Positions 12,575 through 24,612 of a DNA stretch of 64,000 bases are shown here, in pieces. This stretch comes from Cucumis sativus (lineage: Eukaryota; Streptophyta; Magnoliopsida; Cucurbitales; Cucurbitaceae): assembly GCF_000004075.3 (NCBI RefSeq), contig NC_026660.2, positions 30,941,498 through 31,005,497 of the forward strand, read 5' to 3'. A model generated the notes under the pieces. The model saw nothing but the letters and a program-made list of their open reading frames with translations, was not told where the DNA came from and ran no database searches. A program made the translations under genes and the position numbers. Every line of letters starts with the position of its first letter. Positions within the stretch are counted from its first letter, which is position 1.

Positions 12575-14886
12575 CTATGGGTTTGGCCACCCCCGATCTG
12601 CCTGTATCTTTACAAACTTCGCCAAAAGCCTAATTTCTTCCTCCTGCAAACGTGGACCAAATGTGCACTGACCCCTTGGTTTACAGTTCTCACCAAAACC
12701 CTGAAACCCATCGTGTTGATATATTTATATAAATATTTCCACGCTTATAGAATAAGATTATCAAATTATCACTTACAGGCATTCTCCCTTTCCCATCATA
12801 TGTTATACGGTAGATCTCCTCTTCGGCATCAGCTCCATTTCTATACGAAAGAACAATTAACCAAAATTTTGAAAATTTTATAGAGTTCTCTCATGCTTTT
12901 TCTTCGTCTTTAATTAATAGAAGATGGCTTTTAAACTCTAGAACTAAGACAACAAACAATCATTCATTAACGTTCAGTTTTGTTCAATCACCTCACAAAC
13001 ACGTGTAAAACATATTTCAGCATATGGCTAGGCTGGATACAGAGAAATTCTGAAAGCTCTGTTATTTGATCTGGACTCTCCATAAAACTGTGGTGATTTT
13101 TTTTTCCTAATAAAATTGTTAAAGGCGTGCATTATAAATTAACGACATTTCTAAATTGGCGAAGTGCCGGTGTTTGGGCACAACAAATTTTAGGTGATTG
13201 TGAAGTGTTTTAGGTGAAAGAAAATCAGTTCTTAAGCATATTTGCTTGATTTACCCCATTTTTGGGTTAAGACCATGTAGATTTTTGGGCCCTACCAAAA
13301 TGTCTATATAACAATAGATAGAGCTATTACCCTTACCAATGAATCTACAATCTTTCTTCATCTACAATCTAATCAATATATGACTATGGCCACACTTGAA
13401 CAATAAAAAAAAGTAAACAATTTTTTAAAAAAATTGATCATAGATCTAGAAGAGAGAGTAGATCTGTGTTCTAATACCTCATGATACTAGTAGACAGTGA
13501 TGTACGCACATTGGACTGAGATCATATACTGATAAATAACCTTATTGTTTTCTCAAGTTCTAGAAGATTACCTTTCAAGATCACTTGAAAAGAGTGTGGC
13601 ACCCTAGGAAAGAGGAAAACAAAAAGTCAGTTACAGAAGTAGCAGAAATGTTCCACAGAAAGAACAGCAAAAAGGAAAAAAGAAAAAACCGAAACCATCA
13701 CACTTCAAGTTCAACATTTGGAAGATAAATGCAAGATCATAGAATGATCAATAAAAATTCAGAATCAAACAAATAAAACAGATTCCAGGGAAGACACTGA
13801 TGTTGGTAGTGCAAAACAAACAAACAGAGTACGATTCTAATTCAAACAGTCAGAAAAGCATGCTAATATTAGCATGAACTAAGTACTAAGATGCTTATCC
13901 AAATTAAAGAGTAGTGTAAGGAGAGATAGTAGCAATAACGGGCTGAATTATGTTTCCCCCTCCGTCATGGCAGCCAATGCAAGATTGATTAAACAATGCA
14001 CCTCCTCTTTCTATTTCTATCGTTTCGGCGAGCACAAGACATCCTGTTACACAAATTACACGGACGACATCAAGTCAGGAAATAGTACAAACAGTTGTAT
14101 CTTTGATTCCCGTAAAGAGAAAGCAGAGTCATTTGAGGGTCGGTCTTATGGCGTTTCTGATACCTCAATCTGTCTTTTAACTATCAAATAGAAACATTTG
14201 CTTGTGAAGTCAGGGGTAAGAAATAAAAAATCAATTATGGAAACGTTATTGTTTAGGGAGGTTTATGGAACTCGTTTCTTAAAAATGGAGGAAAAATAAG
14301 CGAATGCAAAATTTACTGAACGGAAATTTGTATTAACATGCATTTGTATCCTAATTAAACAAGTAATGTAGAGTAATTTTTGCTTAATGGGGTATGCATA
14401 ACTTTGACAGTACACAAAAGAACGAGTAGAAATCATTTCATATTTTAGGAACACCAAGAACAGTATTTAGGCTTCCAATTGTAAATCCACGAATCGACTA
14501 TCCAGAATTCACGAGCATGCATCTGTATGACGAAAAAGATGACAAAAATTCGAAGACTGAGGGTAGTTAGAATTTGAGAAAATCCAGTGAGTTGGAAGAA
14601 TATGATGATACCGCTTGAGTAAAAAATAAGAATAGATTTGTGTAATAGGTTAGTTCGACAACGTAGGTTAAGAGCGGTTAAGAAATAATGAGTTATGGAC
14701 TAGGTATGAGTGGACCTGAGGTTTTGTTGAGGGGAGATAATGGTAGAAGCAGCGCAATCAGAGGGGGAACCAAGGCTTTAAGAATCTTAACTTGTGTACG
14801 AATTTGACAAACTGGGGTCCGTCGCTTTCCCTGTGGTTGGGTTGGAAATCTCAGTTTGCAGCGGGGAGAAATACATAGAGATAAAA

Positions 14887-14932
<46 letters not shown>

Positions 14933-15005
14933 CTGGGAAGCAATAAGGGCTAGTGTTAGGGGCAACAAAATGTGAAGTTACGGAGAGAAGGTGCATCTCC
15001 TTCAT
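12575..15005 (-). CDS. Cytochrome c6A, thylakoid lumen
   Basis: Six minus-strand exons are proposed: 15005-14934, 14830-14716, 14043-13940, 13603-13572, 12840-12777 and 12700-12575, giving 170 residues (Arabidopsis about 175). The heme-binding CIGCH is at about residues 84-88, and the axial Met is in GRMPGFG (residue 128). The c6A-specific insertion loop follows, with its two cysteines (NCKPRGQC, Cys135 and Cys141), so this is c6A rather than ordinary c6. The precursor carries a plastid transit region, then a hydrophobic lumenal signal (ALVPPLIALLLPLSP) and a likely cleavage after VLA near residue 68. c6A is a low-potential lumenal cytochrome whose job is debated; disulfide redox chemistry has been proposed. 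Exons 3-6 are secure. The first intron (14933-14831), which removes a (CT)20 tract, and the weak GTCCAC donor after exon 2 are inferences. The gene is head to head with the PRUNE-like gene. Confidence 0.85.
14889..14928. repeat. (GA)20 / (CT)20 microsatellite in the c6A leader
   Basis: A pure 40-bp dinucleotide repeat. On the c6A sense strand it is (CT)20 and lies in the proposed short first intron, just after a GTAAAT donor, where it would act as part of the polypyrimidine stretch. Confidence 0.95.
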
Positions 15006-15415
15006 CTGTGAGGCTGCGATGCCGGTGCTCTCGTCGTTGCTTCTGGGATTTGGCGGGTGATTTGTTGGATGTGTCTACTGCCTCCCTTAATCCTTTTTAT
15101 TTTTATTTTGTTTTATAATGTGACCAATTTTTACTAAATACTTTTCAAATTAAAACAAGAAAAGGGAAATTTAGCGGGCACGGCTAAGGCTATGAGGACA
15201 TCGCCATGAGCTGACATTGTCGAGGCACGGCACTCAGCTGACATAGGATACTTCCATTCCCATGGCGGATTTCACAATATTCAGCTTCGTTTTTTTCTTC
15301 AGCTTTGTCCTCCTCTTTTCACCTTTTGTTATTATTTCTCTAATTACTCCTTTAATCTCTCTTCTCTTCTCTTTTCCCCTTCTCATTCTCATTCTCATTC
15401 ACATTCACATTCACA
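15006..15415. promoter_or_regulatory. Shared promoter between divergent c6A and PRUNE-like genes
   Basis: About 410 bp separate the two start codons. The right part (about 15340-15412) is pyrimidine-rich (CTTCTC, CATTCA runs) and looks like a plant 5' leader or Y patch on the plus strand. No clear TATA box was found for either gene. Confidence 0.5.
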
Positions 15416-18400
15416 ATGGTCACTCCCAAACCAAATCCACCACGTCTTCAGGTCTCACTTTCCTCCTCTCTTTTCTCTTCTTTCTTCTTTTAACTGCATT
15501 TCAAGAAGTTTGTTTTTCTAACATTCCACACTTCAAAGTTCTGATAAAATTTACAAAATGTGGAATTCTGACTAATCTCCATATCCATAACATGTTTTTT
15601 TTTTTTTTGTTGAAGTTTTGTTTACACGGTCATCCATCCAAACATTCAAGAGCAGTCATATGAGAATCAACCACAAAAAGTAAACATAAAACCTTAATCA
15701 CCGTTGACTAAAATTTTAACCATGCTTAATTCTGGATCTAGTGTCACAACTTTCTATTTTCTTTTCTCTTACCATCTTATTTGCAGATAAAACAGCCATT
15801 AGTTTGCCTTTCTAATGATTAAAAGTTGGGGATGATGGTGATGGTAACTATCTTGATGTATACGCTAATTGCGCTATCCATCAGCTCATTTATAATTTTT
15901 TGGAACTCAAACTATAGTTGAAATTATTTTGATATCATTACACTATGACTACTGGCTCCATCTCTTTAATTGAAAGACAAAATTGATGTGAAATGAGTGA
16001 TTATTTGCAGGAGCCATATATTGGTAACAAAGACAATCCAAATTTTGATTTTCAGGTAGAGGGCCATGATTTTACTTCTAGCACCGGTTCTCAAGAAAGT
16101 ATAAATGGCCAGAATGCTTTTCAGTTTACATCAGATTATGGTGACGTCAATTTTAGAAATAGAAAACCGAATTCAAAAACTATCAACAAAGATACAGAAC
16201 CCCAAATGGATGATTCAGGCTTGGATATTATTTTTGAACCGTTTGAAAGATCATCATCTGGAAGGTGGTTAAAGGGTGGCAAAACATCACCCTTCCCTTT
16301 CCGAACTATTTTGTCGAATTTGAACCTTGATTTGGAAGATCTTGATAATGGAACAAAGAAACGTGAGCTTGGAACCTTTCAAGAATATCAGACTCTTGCA
16401 AACCCAGTTAGGCCCTGGATTGAAAAGTCTTTTAGTGTGAAGAAAAGGAAAGATGACTTCTCTGGCATCTCACTTCCTCAGTCAGCAGCTTCATTTTACA
16501 ATGGGTGGTCGCCAGTGATGGAAGTTTCTGAATCATGTGAAAGCATAGAACAGCTCAATGTTTATCTGAAATCCAAAAGGGATGATGTTAATGCAGGGGT
16601 CCCTGGAAGATTTCTGCATGTTGTGATAGGAAAAGATGTTTCAGGTGATACTTTCGACTGACTCTTATTTTACTATTCTTTGTAGATCTCTTAATGTCTA
16701 TGATATACTTTAGGACATCCTATGTGCTAACTTTCTTTCTAATCTTAATTCATCTGAAGTTTTGCATGCATTTCTTTTATATGATAATGTTGGTATACCT
16801 TGATGGTATTATGGAGACTTTGAAGATATTCAACTATAGGTTTCTCAATGGTGCTTTGTGATTTAACTTGATTATGATTTTGATGGTTTCAAACTGTTTG
16901 GTTGATTAATTTGTTGAAAATAAAAACATCACTGTGCAGCAAATTGACCTGATGGAAGAACAAAAACCTACTCTTTATTTATGTGTACTAGTTCAGTGTA
17001 AATTGAAAGGAAACTTGAGTTCTGTTTATTTCATTTCAAGACAGGAAATAGAAATCACCTAACTTTTATATAGATTTCTTTTGGCTACCTAATTTAGTGG
17101 AAAAACTTTTAAAATAGATGATACAAATGAGATGGTAAAAATTAACTTCGGAAAATGGGAAATTGGGTTAACGTTGAGTTTTGTAAGTTAAAATAAAATA
17201 AAATCTGTAGGTACCGCCATTTCTTTCTACATCTAACTTCAAGAGCTTCTCTTAATCTGTCTGCTTGGATGTGTCGCTATTTCAGCAATGCTAAATAGCC
17301 CAATTTCTTTGTATATATGAGAGATACAGCAGCACCAATTTTTCTTTTTGTCTGTTGTACCTGAGACCATACAAATAGCTAATTGAAGATCATATTGAAG
17401 AACACAATGATTAATACAACTTCATATAAATCATGATATCTTTTTATTCATCTCTAAAAAAGCTCGTTACACTTACCAAATAATTTTGAAGATTGCTTTA
17501 CTGAATTTTCTATTTGTTTATTTCAAAAACTCCAGTAGATTTCAGATAGAACCTAATATAGATCTAATTTATTTTCTGGCTTCATACAGATATTGGGTCA
17601 GTTGTGTCTACTATCATGTATGCTTTCTACTTGAATGAGACACGCAAATATGATGAGTTTTGCACTGTACCTGTTATCAACATGAAGAGAACGGACCTAA
17701 ATTCTCATTCTGAACTTAAATGGCTGCTTGATTCCTGTCAGATCGATACGTCATCTTTGATTTTTGTAGACGAGGTTTAGTCCTTTGCAATCTTTCTGAA
17801 GATTATTATCCGGTTTTCATTTATTTTTAATGTTATTTATTTATGATACTCTTAACTCTACAATGAAGGCTATGATAACTTGAGAAAGGTGTTAGTTAAT
17901 ACGTGTCTTTTCAATTTTGTTTCCTAGTTTGTTACAATTTCAATATATTCTATTTTACTAACTAGAAAGAATGCCCCTATCAGCCTGAAACCACCCCGCA
18001 AATATATATATTTTTTATTTAATTTTTTCTCAACAGTATCTCAAAGCTACTTTGATTTTTTCAACAGTTATTTTTTATTTTTTCTTTAAGAGTGAAATCC
18101 AGTTTCAATCAATCTATCTATCTTTACATAACATGATGTAAGCTCTATGACCATCCAATATTGGTTTATATGAATAAGCTTATGCTGTACGTAAGCATGA
18201 AAGGTGTAACCAATGATCTAGTAAACAATATATGCTAGCAGATATGTTCTTTGAGCTTTGATTCAGAAGTGTCACTGATTTTAATATGGTCTACAAAATA
18301 TTTTCCCAGATCGACCTATCATATTATGAATTATTTGGAAGTCTTAAGGTAGTTCTACTGAACAGCTCCAAACTTCCTGCTAAACAAGAGGTAAGCTTTA

Positions 18401-21400
18401 CATTTGGCAACGGTTTGACAACTTTGTTTCCGAAAAATCTGTTGGTTACCAATACTTATGAAATGTCCATTTCTTTTTTTCTTACAACAGCAAGCACTAA
18501 AAGAGGCTGTTGTTGAAATCTTTAACTGTAATAAGGTGCGCAGAATCATTTCTTTTGGTTACAATTGAAGGATTTTAGCTACTTCCAAACATCTCGAAAT
18601 CACGAGAAACTAACCATTCATATATTTTCCTTTTATCTTACAGGATGAATCTATATATCCTTGGGTCGAGAATATTACAATCCAACAGGTTTGGCATTTG
18701 TATAGTTTTATGATTTTTTTTTCTTCGCCTCATATTTCTACCTAAAGTTATCAAGTCCATCGAATAGAACATTTGTTCAGACACGTCATGCCACTAAAAA
18801 AAATAAAGAGTAGTAAAGAACACACACGGAACACGAAGGCATTGAAAGGTCTTAGATGATATAATTAGATTTACCAATATCTTAAGCTTTCGGGTCAATC
18901 GCCGATTTAAGATGATATTAGAGTAGGTTGGTTCGAGAGGTCCTTTGTTGAAACCCAAGCTTTCAACTGTATGAGTTCGTTTAGTTCCTTTGGTGAAAAC
19001 TGGCCTAGTAAACAGTCTTCTGAAATTATGGTTCACTATATTTCTTAGCTGAGATCACTTTTGTAAAACAGGGCTGTTCATGCTGCACTCTAATTGCCGA
19101 GAAGTTTGCTCAAATTTCACCCGAGATTCTGGCTGGGAAAGGATTCAGTAGACTTTTGGTACTTACTACTTGCGACAATTACTTTTGACTTCATCCATGC
19201 ATGTATATTTTGAAGGCCTGATCCAAAAACTTTTGGGAGAGCTGTTTTCTTCCATGTGCAATTCCCATCAACATTAGATACAAAGCTGATCCCCTAGCTA
19301 GTTCTGCGTGTATTTTACACTTACCTCAACCTCAGCTTTTAAATATTCGTCTTCTCGTAGTGTTATCTTACATTCTCTACTGTTATGGAAGGAAGTTCAT
19401 ACATCTGTGCACACACTTACATTTAATTCCACATACGAAACTGGAATTGGAGAGTGAAAATCATGCTCTCATATTCCATTTCACATTGATTCCTAAAGTA
19501 GTTAAGGAATGGAAATAATTCCCAGGACCCACCAAAATTTCTAACCATTCTCGTCGATTCATTTCTCTTGGTAAGGAAAACAATGTATTTTCCATTCCAG
19601 CAAGTCCCATAATTTATTTATTATTTTTTTTTTCTTTCTATGTGTGGTCCCAGATTAATTGAATTTAATATTCATTTGAAGCATCAGTAAATAATAACAT
19701 TTGTTGCCTTCTTCATTCCAATTCCAATTCCAAAAAAAATATGTTATATACAATATTTGACATTTCATTTCCATTCAGACAACTCTGCGTTCTTCTTTAT
19801 TCCCACTCCCATTTCATAGATGGTGTCTTGTTCTGCCCCCCTAAATGTTTCTATGATCATGAAGCATAAAAACTATGCAGAATTTGAAAAGCTTCCAACA
19901 ATTTTCAATTTTTTTTATAACTTGACTTTAACTTTAGAAGTATTACACGCTTGGACATCTTTCTTCCTTCAAAGTTTTCCTTCTTGATATACTTGAGGTT
20001 AGCTTCAGAGTTGATTGTTTTCCTAGTTCTGTAGGTTTCTCGTTTTCCTTTTCTAAAACGAACTCTTTTGGTGTGTTTTCTTTTCCTTGCAGCTAGCTGG
20101 AATTCTATTAGATTCAGGAAACCTAACTAGCCCAAATTGTACGTCCAAAGATAAGTACATGGCTACTTTGTTGATCAATGGTGCTGGTCGATTTGGATGC
20201 AATGGTTTTTATCAGTTATGTATGTCTATGTTTCGGTTCTTTCCTATCTTTCTTGTTCAATTACCAAACTATTATTACTTTTTATATAATAAAAAATTGG
20301 TATCTACAGTGAAATTCAAAATGTACAATGTGTCCAACCATGGGGTAATTGATCTAGTACTCAAGGATTTCAAGAAGTGGACAAAAGGTGGGGACTTGAC
20401 TTTTGTTTTGTCATTTTCTTGTATATTTACTTAGGTACTCTTAAGGCAGTTCAATCTCTTCAAAATTTAATGAAAAATTTAGATTTCATGCAATTCATTT
20501 TCCTTTTATGCAGGGACCACACCCTCTTAGGTTATTTTTTTCCTGTGTTAAATTCTATTGACACAGAATTAGTATGAAAGATAGGTGGTGAGTGAACTCT
20601 TTCTTTTTGTAGTATATGATTATGAAATTACATGGGGCCTTGAGGCCTTGTAGTAGGAACCTCAAATTATGTATCCTACTTCTGATCCATGAGGAAGACA
20701 TCGCATACCCTCACCTTCCTCAATTATCAAAGAGGCAATCAATAATTAAAACTAGCGTTGCCTCCACGTTCCCTTCTGTGCCTAACCTTATTCTCTTTTG
20801 ATCCCAGTTACTAAAGCAGTGAAGAAAATGCAATGCCATTTCATCATATTCAATGAAAAATCACATACTTCGCTTGTTACAATTATATCTTTAGTCTGGA
20901 GACTTGAAGAATAAATAAATGTAGTCTATTGTTAAATCAACAATTTGCTTTTGTATCAGCGATCAGTTTATGCAATTCTTTCTTATGTCTACGTTTATGA
21001 AACTATTTTGTAAGTATGATATTTAGTGGTATTATATTTCATGTTTTTTCTACTAATAATTTGCTGTAAGTATTGATACTTGAGCATAGTGACCTCACTG
21101 ACCTGTGTAGATGCAATTCAAGGTATCTTTCTGATTCATAGTTCGTTCTGGAATTTTTAATCCAGGATCCTTGGACAATTCTGGAAAGAGATTGACGAAG
21201 CTAGATCTTGGGCTGAGTTCCATTGGAATATCAATTGCTCAATTTCTTTCACTGGAAGTTAACTCAACTCAAGACATAAAAAACTTTCTACGTAAGTATT
21301 TGAAATTTGAATAAGATGTCATTATTATACTTCCTGTTTGTGTGTCCTCTTTATATCTCATTAGTTTTTCTTCTTTTTTTGTTTCTTTCAGTTTCTATAT

Positions 21401-23089
21401 TCTCTTGAAGGATAAGATAATGAATTTTTGAACATTAGTCTCTTTTCATTTTATCGATGAAAAGTTATGTTTCTTTTTTTTAAAAAAAAAAACCATTCTG
21501 ACAAAAATAATCTCACAAAATAAAAGCACAAGCCCCACTAAAAATAGGGTTTCCAACTGGATAAACTATTGGCAAGAGAGTAATTGTAAAAAATCTTTGA
21601 CTGAAGCTCAAAGAAAAACGTGAAACCTCATCAAAGACTTCATTGGGTCCCTCTCCACACCCCGAAGAACTCTAGTATTCCTCTTCACCCAAAGATCTCA
21701 CAACCTCCACGAAACCAAGAAAATGACATTTCTCTTTGAAACGCGAATAGAGGAGGAACTCCCTGTTCATCAATCAAATATCTGTCTGAGGATCAAGCAA
21801 AAGATCAAACTCCTGCAATAATTATTTTTTCATTTTTTTCTCAATGAAAACAGTTGTTAACTAATAACAACAGCAGCAGCAGCAACTACTTACTTTCACA
21901 TCTTTCAAGTATAATATTTTCAGCTCCTTTTGGAGATCAGCCCGACATCTTTCAAGATGTTGATTTATTAACATCGTTCAAGCAACTTTTATTATTTTCT
22001 TATTCAGGTGTGGAGAAACTGCAGCTACTTGTGATTGTTTCTGGATACTACGATGCACGAAAAAACTTCAAGGTTGAAATAGATAAACTTTAGTCAAACT
22101 ATGGGATAAGGATAAATTTCAAATTTAATGCCTATGCTCTTTTCTATCTCCTCCTCACTCTTGTGATTCCTTTCTATCTTTTGATCTAATCGTTTAACTT
22201 CCAATTACCTTCAATCTTTTTATGTGTTAAAATTCTACAATTACGTTTTGGCATTGCATTCTGTTTAACTTGTTAGACGAGCAACGGCAGAATTTAGATG
22301 GAATGAACTCAGTTGAAAATAGATGATGGCTCAATTTTTAAATTGAAATAAGATATAATCAAAAGATTAAACTGTCTTTGTATTTGTTAGAATTAGTGGG
22401 CTAGGCCCAAGGAAAGATTTAACCTAATTTCCTTTCCTTTTTTATCGTAAGCTTGTTGTCTTTTCTTTTACCGCTTTTAACAGTATACATGCATGTGTCT
22501 AGAAGTTAGAGCTTGTTATTTATTTCTCCGTTACCATGACCCGTCCGGCAAATCAATTCAAATAAATTTTTCCCTTCATTAGAATGGCTGTATATTTGAA
22601 CCAACATTCAAGGATAACTGTGCTTTGTTCTACGTTTCAAGTTTTGAGAAACTTGCATTGCTAACTGAATTTGTTTGTGTTACTACTTCTTCTTCCCGCC
22701 TATTTCTAATTACTGTGTATATCACGTAATTAGAGGGAAATCCTAGCCGTTGCTGATTCTTTGGAGCTTATGCAGAAGCTGCTTGTATTTTTAAATACTG
22801 ATACCTGCCAATCACAACTACCCCTGAAAGTTCTTCACCAAACAGGTACTTCTTTCTTCCTCCTGGAATAGATTTGCAGGATAATATCAACAGGTGGCGC
22901 AGCTGATAGCTTCTAGCATCAGTCCATTGAATAATTTATGCCTTTTCACTTGACATACAATTGAAATGCATATTTTCTCATGGTTGGCATGCAGGTCTCA
23001 CAGATGAAATTAGAGCATTTGAGATTAATAAAATTGCATCAAGGAGGACTATCGAACGCATATTGGAAGAATTTTGTCAGATATACTAA
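15416..23089 (+). CDS. PRUNE-like DHH/DHHA2-family protein
   Basis: Thirteen exons join in frame to 571 residues: 15416-15451, 16011-16644, 17590-17774, 18310-18390, 18491-18535, 18644-18688, 19072-19158, 20093-20219, 20310-20387, 21166-21291, 22008-22072, 22734-22845 and 22995-23089. Residues 1 to about 200 are a plant-specific, low-complexity extension. The rest aligns by eye with animal PRUNE exopolyphosphatase/phosphodiesterase: motif I region VVIGKDVSDIGS (Asp224), motif II FVDEIDL (Asp284), motif IV GILLDSGNL (Asp378) and a C-terminal DHHA2 region ending in RAFEINKIASRRTIERILEEF. The name-giving DHH triad is replaced by Asn303-Ser304-Ser305, and the second Asp of motif I is Gly, so hydrolase activity is doubtful. 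The start is a 12-codon first exon (MVTPKPNPPRLQ) joined to 16011. A later ATG at 15993 would read through the acceptor and is less likely. Confidence 0.85.
18830..18950 (+). mobile_element. TRIM-like LTR plus primer-site remnant
   Basis: This lies in an intron of the PRUNE-like gene. It shares the AATATCTTAAGCTTT...GATTTAAGATG end, the tRNA-primer-like site and the following AGGAGGTCCT-type block with the element at 62455-62714. Only one end is present, so it is a broken, old copy of the same small LTR family. Confidence 0.5.
21480..21845 (-). mobile_element. L1-type LINE 3' tail, minus strand
   Basis: This lies in the intron between 21292 and 22007 of the PRUNE-like gene. Read on the minus strand it carries the same C-terminal LINE reading as the copies at 4201-4590 and 55268-55760 (a WRG...EFFGVWRG stretch, then FTFFFELQSK). 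It is 5'-truncated and degenerate. Confidence 0.55.
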
Positions 23090-23381
23090 ATCTGAGTTGC
23101 ACAGACGCACAACGCTACATGTTTATCAATTTCCTTTTTTAAGCGTAATTAAATTCATAAATTTGACAGTAGACTTTGATTGTTGATTTAATAAGTGGAG
23201 TTAGTATATAAAAGACCAATAGTAATAGTGGAGTTTAAATGAGATTGTATGGATTATTTAGATGGTAACATACAATGTTCAAAGAGTGAAAGAAAAAAGA
23301 ACACAGTGGTGTCACGCATAGAGAAATAGAGAGTAGTGTGAAGTTTAGATATAGAGTAATTAAGAAAGAGAGGAGAGTGGA

Positions 23382-24136
23382 TCAAATTTTGGTAACAAAG
23401 GCATGATGAATGCGCAAGCCTCCCTTCCATCTGCCACCCCAAATTTCATAAAGGCCAAAGAACAGGGTGGTGTCCTTGGCTGAGACTGGAACACTGATCT
23501 CGAAATTGCTGGGAAAGTTGATAGGCGACTTCCCGGCCTCGATGATATTGAAATAAATCCTCTTCCAAGTGTAGTATCCCGATTCTCCAACCTTAGCCAT
23601 CATGAACACTGGACTGCTATCCCACCCAAACGCATCAGAATTTAGGCTGATGTTGAACCCAATCTTATAATGGCTCCCTGGTTTTGCCCCCTTATATGTT
23701 GCTTTTACTTCAAGCCATGTCACTTTGATTGCTTCTGCATAGCTCTGTTCACTAATTACAAATCAAATCACCAACATTCAGTTCAATTCAATTCTATTCT
23801 ATAAAGTATAACACTCAGAACCCATGATGCTTACTCGTCGTTTGGATCCTTAATTGTCCACTGAGTGTCATCAGATCCCCATACTATTTTCAGGTCTCGT
23901 GGTGGTATTGTTGCAAGCTTCGTTTCATGGTTCTCCTGCAACAATTTCATATCATATACATATACATCTTCTTTCCATTATTCACCGATTGAGCTTCAAC
24001 CGTAGTAAAACTAAAACTAAAACATTACAATTTCAGACCAAAAGCAAAAGCAATAATAATAATAATAATAAACAAACAAACAAAGACGTACAGATGGAGT
24101 CATAGATTGCTTTTTTTTCTTATCTTTATTATCCAT
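23382..24136 (-). CDS. Phloem protein 2 (PP2-A)-like lectin
   Basis: Three minus-strand exons, 24136-24092, 23935-23835 and 23751-23382, join in frame to 171 residues. After a short basic N-terminus (MDNKDKKKKQ), nearly the whole protein is a PP2 (Nictaba-like) domain: LATIPPRDLKIVWGSDDTQW, then a TWLEV block, SHYKIGFNISL and a C-terminal GGLRIHHAFV. PP2 proteins are chitin-binding lectins of phloem or nucleocytoplasm and serve in defence and RNA or protein trafficking. It has no signal peptide, so it is probably cytosolic. It is a PP2-A1-like short form without F-box or TIR domain. The gene is tail to tail with the PRUNE-like gene, 292 bp apart. A TATA-like box lies about 95 bp upstream of the start. 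Confidence 0.9.
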
Positions 24137-24228
24137 TGTCTGTGGGTTGTTTTGTTTCTTTCTTCTGTTCCAACCAAGGTAAAACTCTTTATTTCTCACC
24201 CTCACCCCATCCCATTCCATCTCTCTCT

Positions 24229-24238
24229 CTATATATAC
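24229..24238 (-). promoter_or_regulatory. Candidate TATA box of the PP2-like gene
   Basis: On the minus strand TATATATAGAGAG lies about 95 bp upstream of the ATG at 24136, followed downstream by a CT-poor, GA-rich leader. Position and sequence fit a plant TATA box. Confidence 0.5.
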
Positions 24239-24534
24239 ACACTTACATACGAAGGTGTTTCAAAAGGAATATAATCAGACACGTGTCAAAGTTTCAATTA
24301 AATCTCTTTATTTACAACCTAAGATAAACGCATCAAGCAACCTCATATCTCAAACTTTTATTTATTCCTATCTTCATGTTCATACAGAATACCACTTTCA
24401 TTTCCGATGAGATGTACATTTTCGACGAGATGGTTATCAATTTAATTTTTAAAATTTAGAATTTTTCTTGAAAATATACTTTCTGCTTACTTTTTTTTTT
24501 TAAAAAAAAAATAAAAATATCTCACCCTAGGCAT

Positions 24535-24612
24535 CTAATGTTACCCGTGAGTTTAGCTCAATAATTAGTGCATTTGTACCTTCTTCAAGAGGTTGTAAGT
24601 TTGAATTGTCCA
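24535..24612 (+). mobile_element. tRNA-derived SINE-like remnant
   Basis: TTTAGCTCAATAATTAGTGC resembles a tRNA A box, and 36 bases on GAGGTTGTAAGTTTGAATTG resembles a B box. It is too divergent to be a tRNA gene. A similar pair occurs at 42395-42470. Confidence 0.35.

Noticed and set aside
14787-15005. 72-residue frame with a Leu-Ser repeat as an independent small protein
   Set aside because: The Leu-Ser run is only the (CT)20 microsatellite translated. The first 24 codons are better used as the c6A first exon.
15262-15663. 133-residue open frame starting MADFTIFSF upstream of the PRUNE-like gene
   Set aside because: It is hydrophobic low-complexity reading through a CT-rich leader. The 12-codon first exon at 15416-15451 joined to 16011 gives the conserved gene without it.
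15993-16010. ATG at 15993 as start of the PRUNE-like protein
   Set aside because: The six codons end exactly at a TTTGCAG splice acceptor, so they are better read as intron end.
24535-24612. A functional tRNA gene
   Set aside because: Box-like words are present, but no complete cloverleaf or anticodon arm can be defended; kept only as SINE-like.
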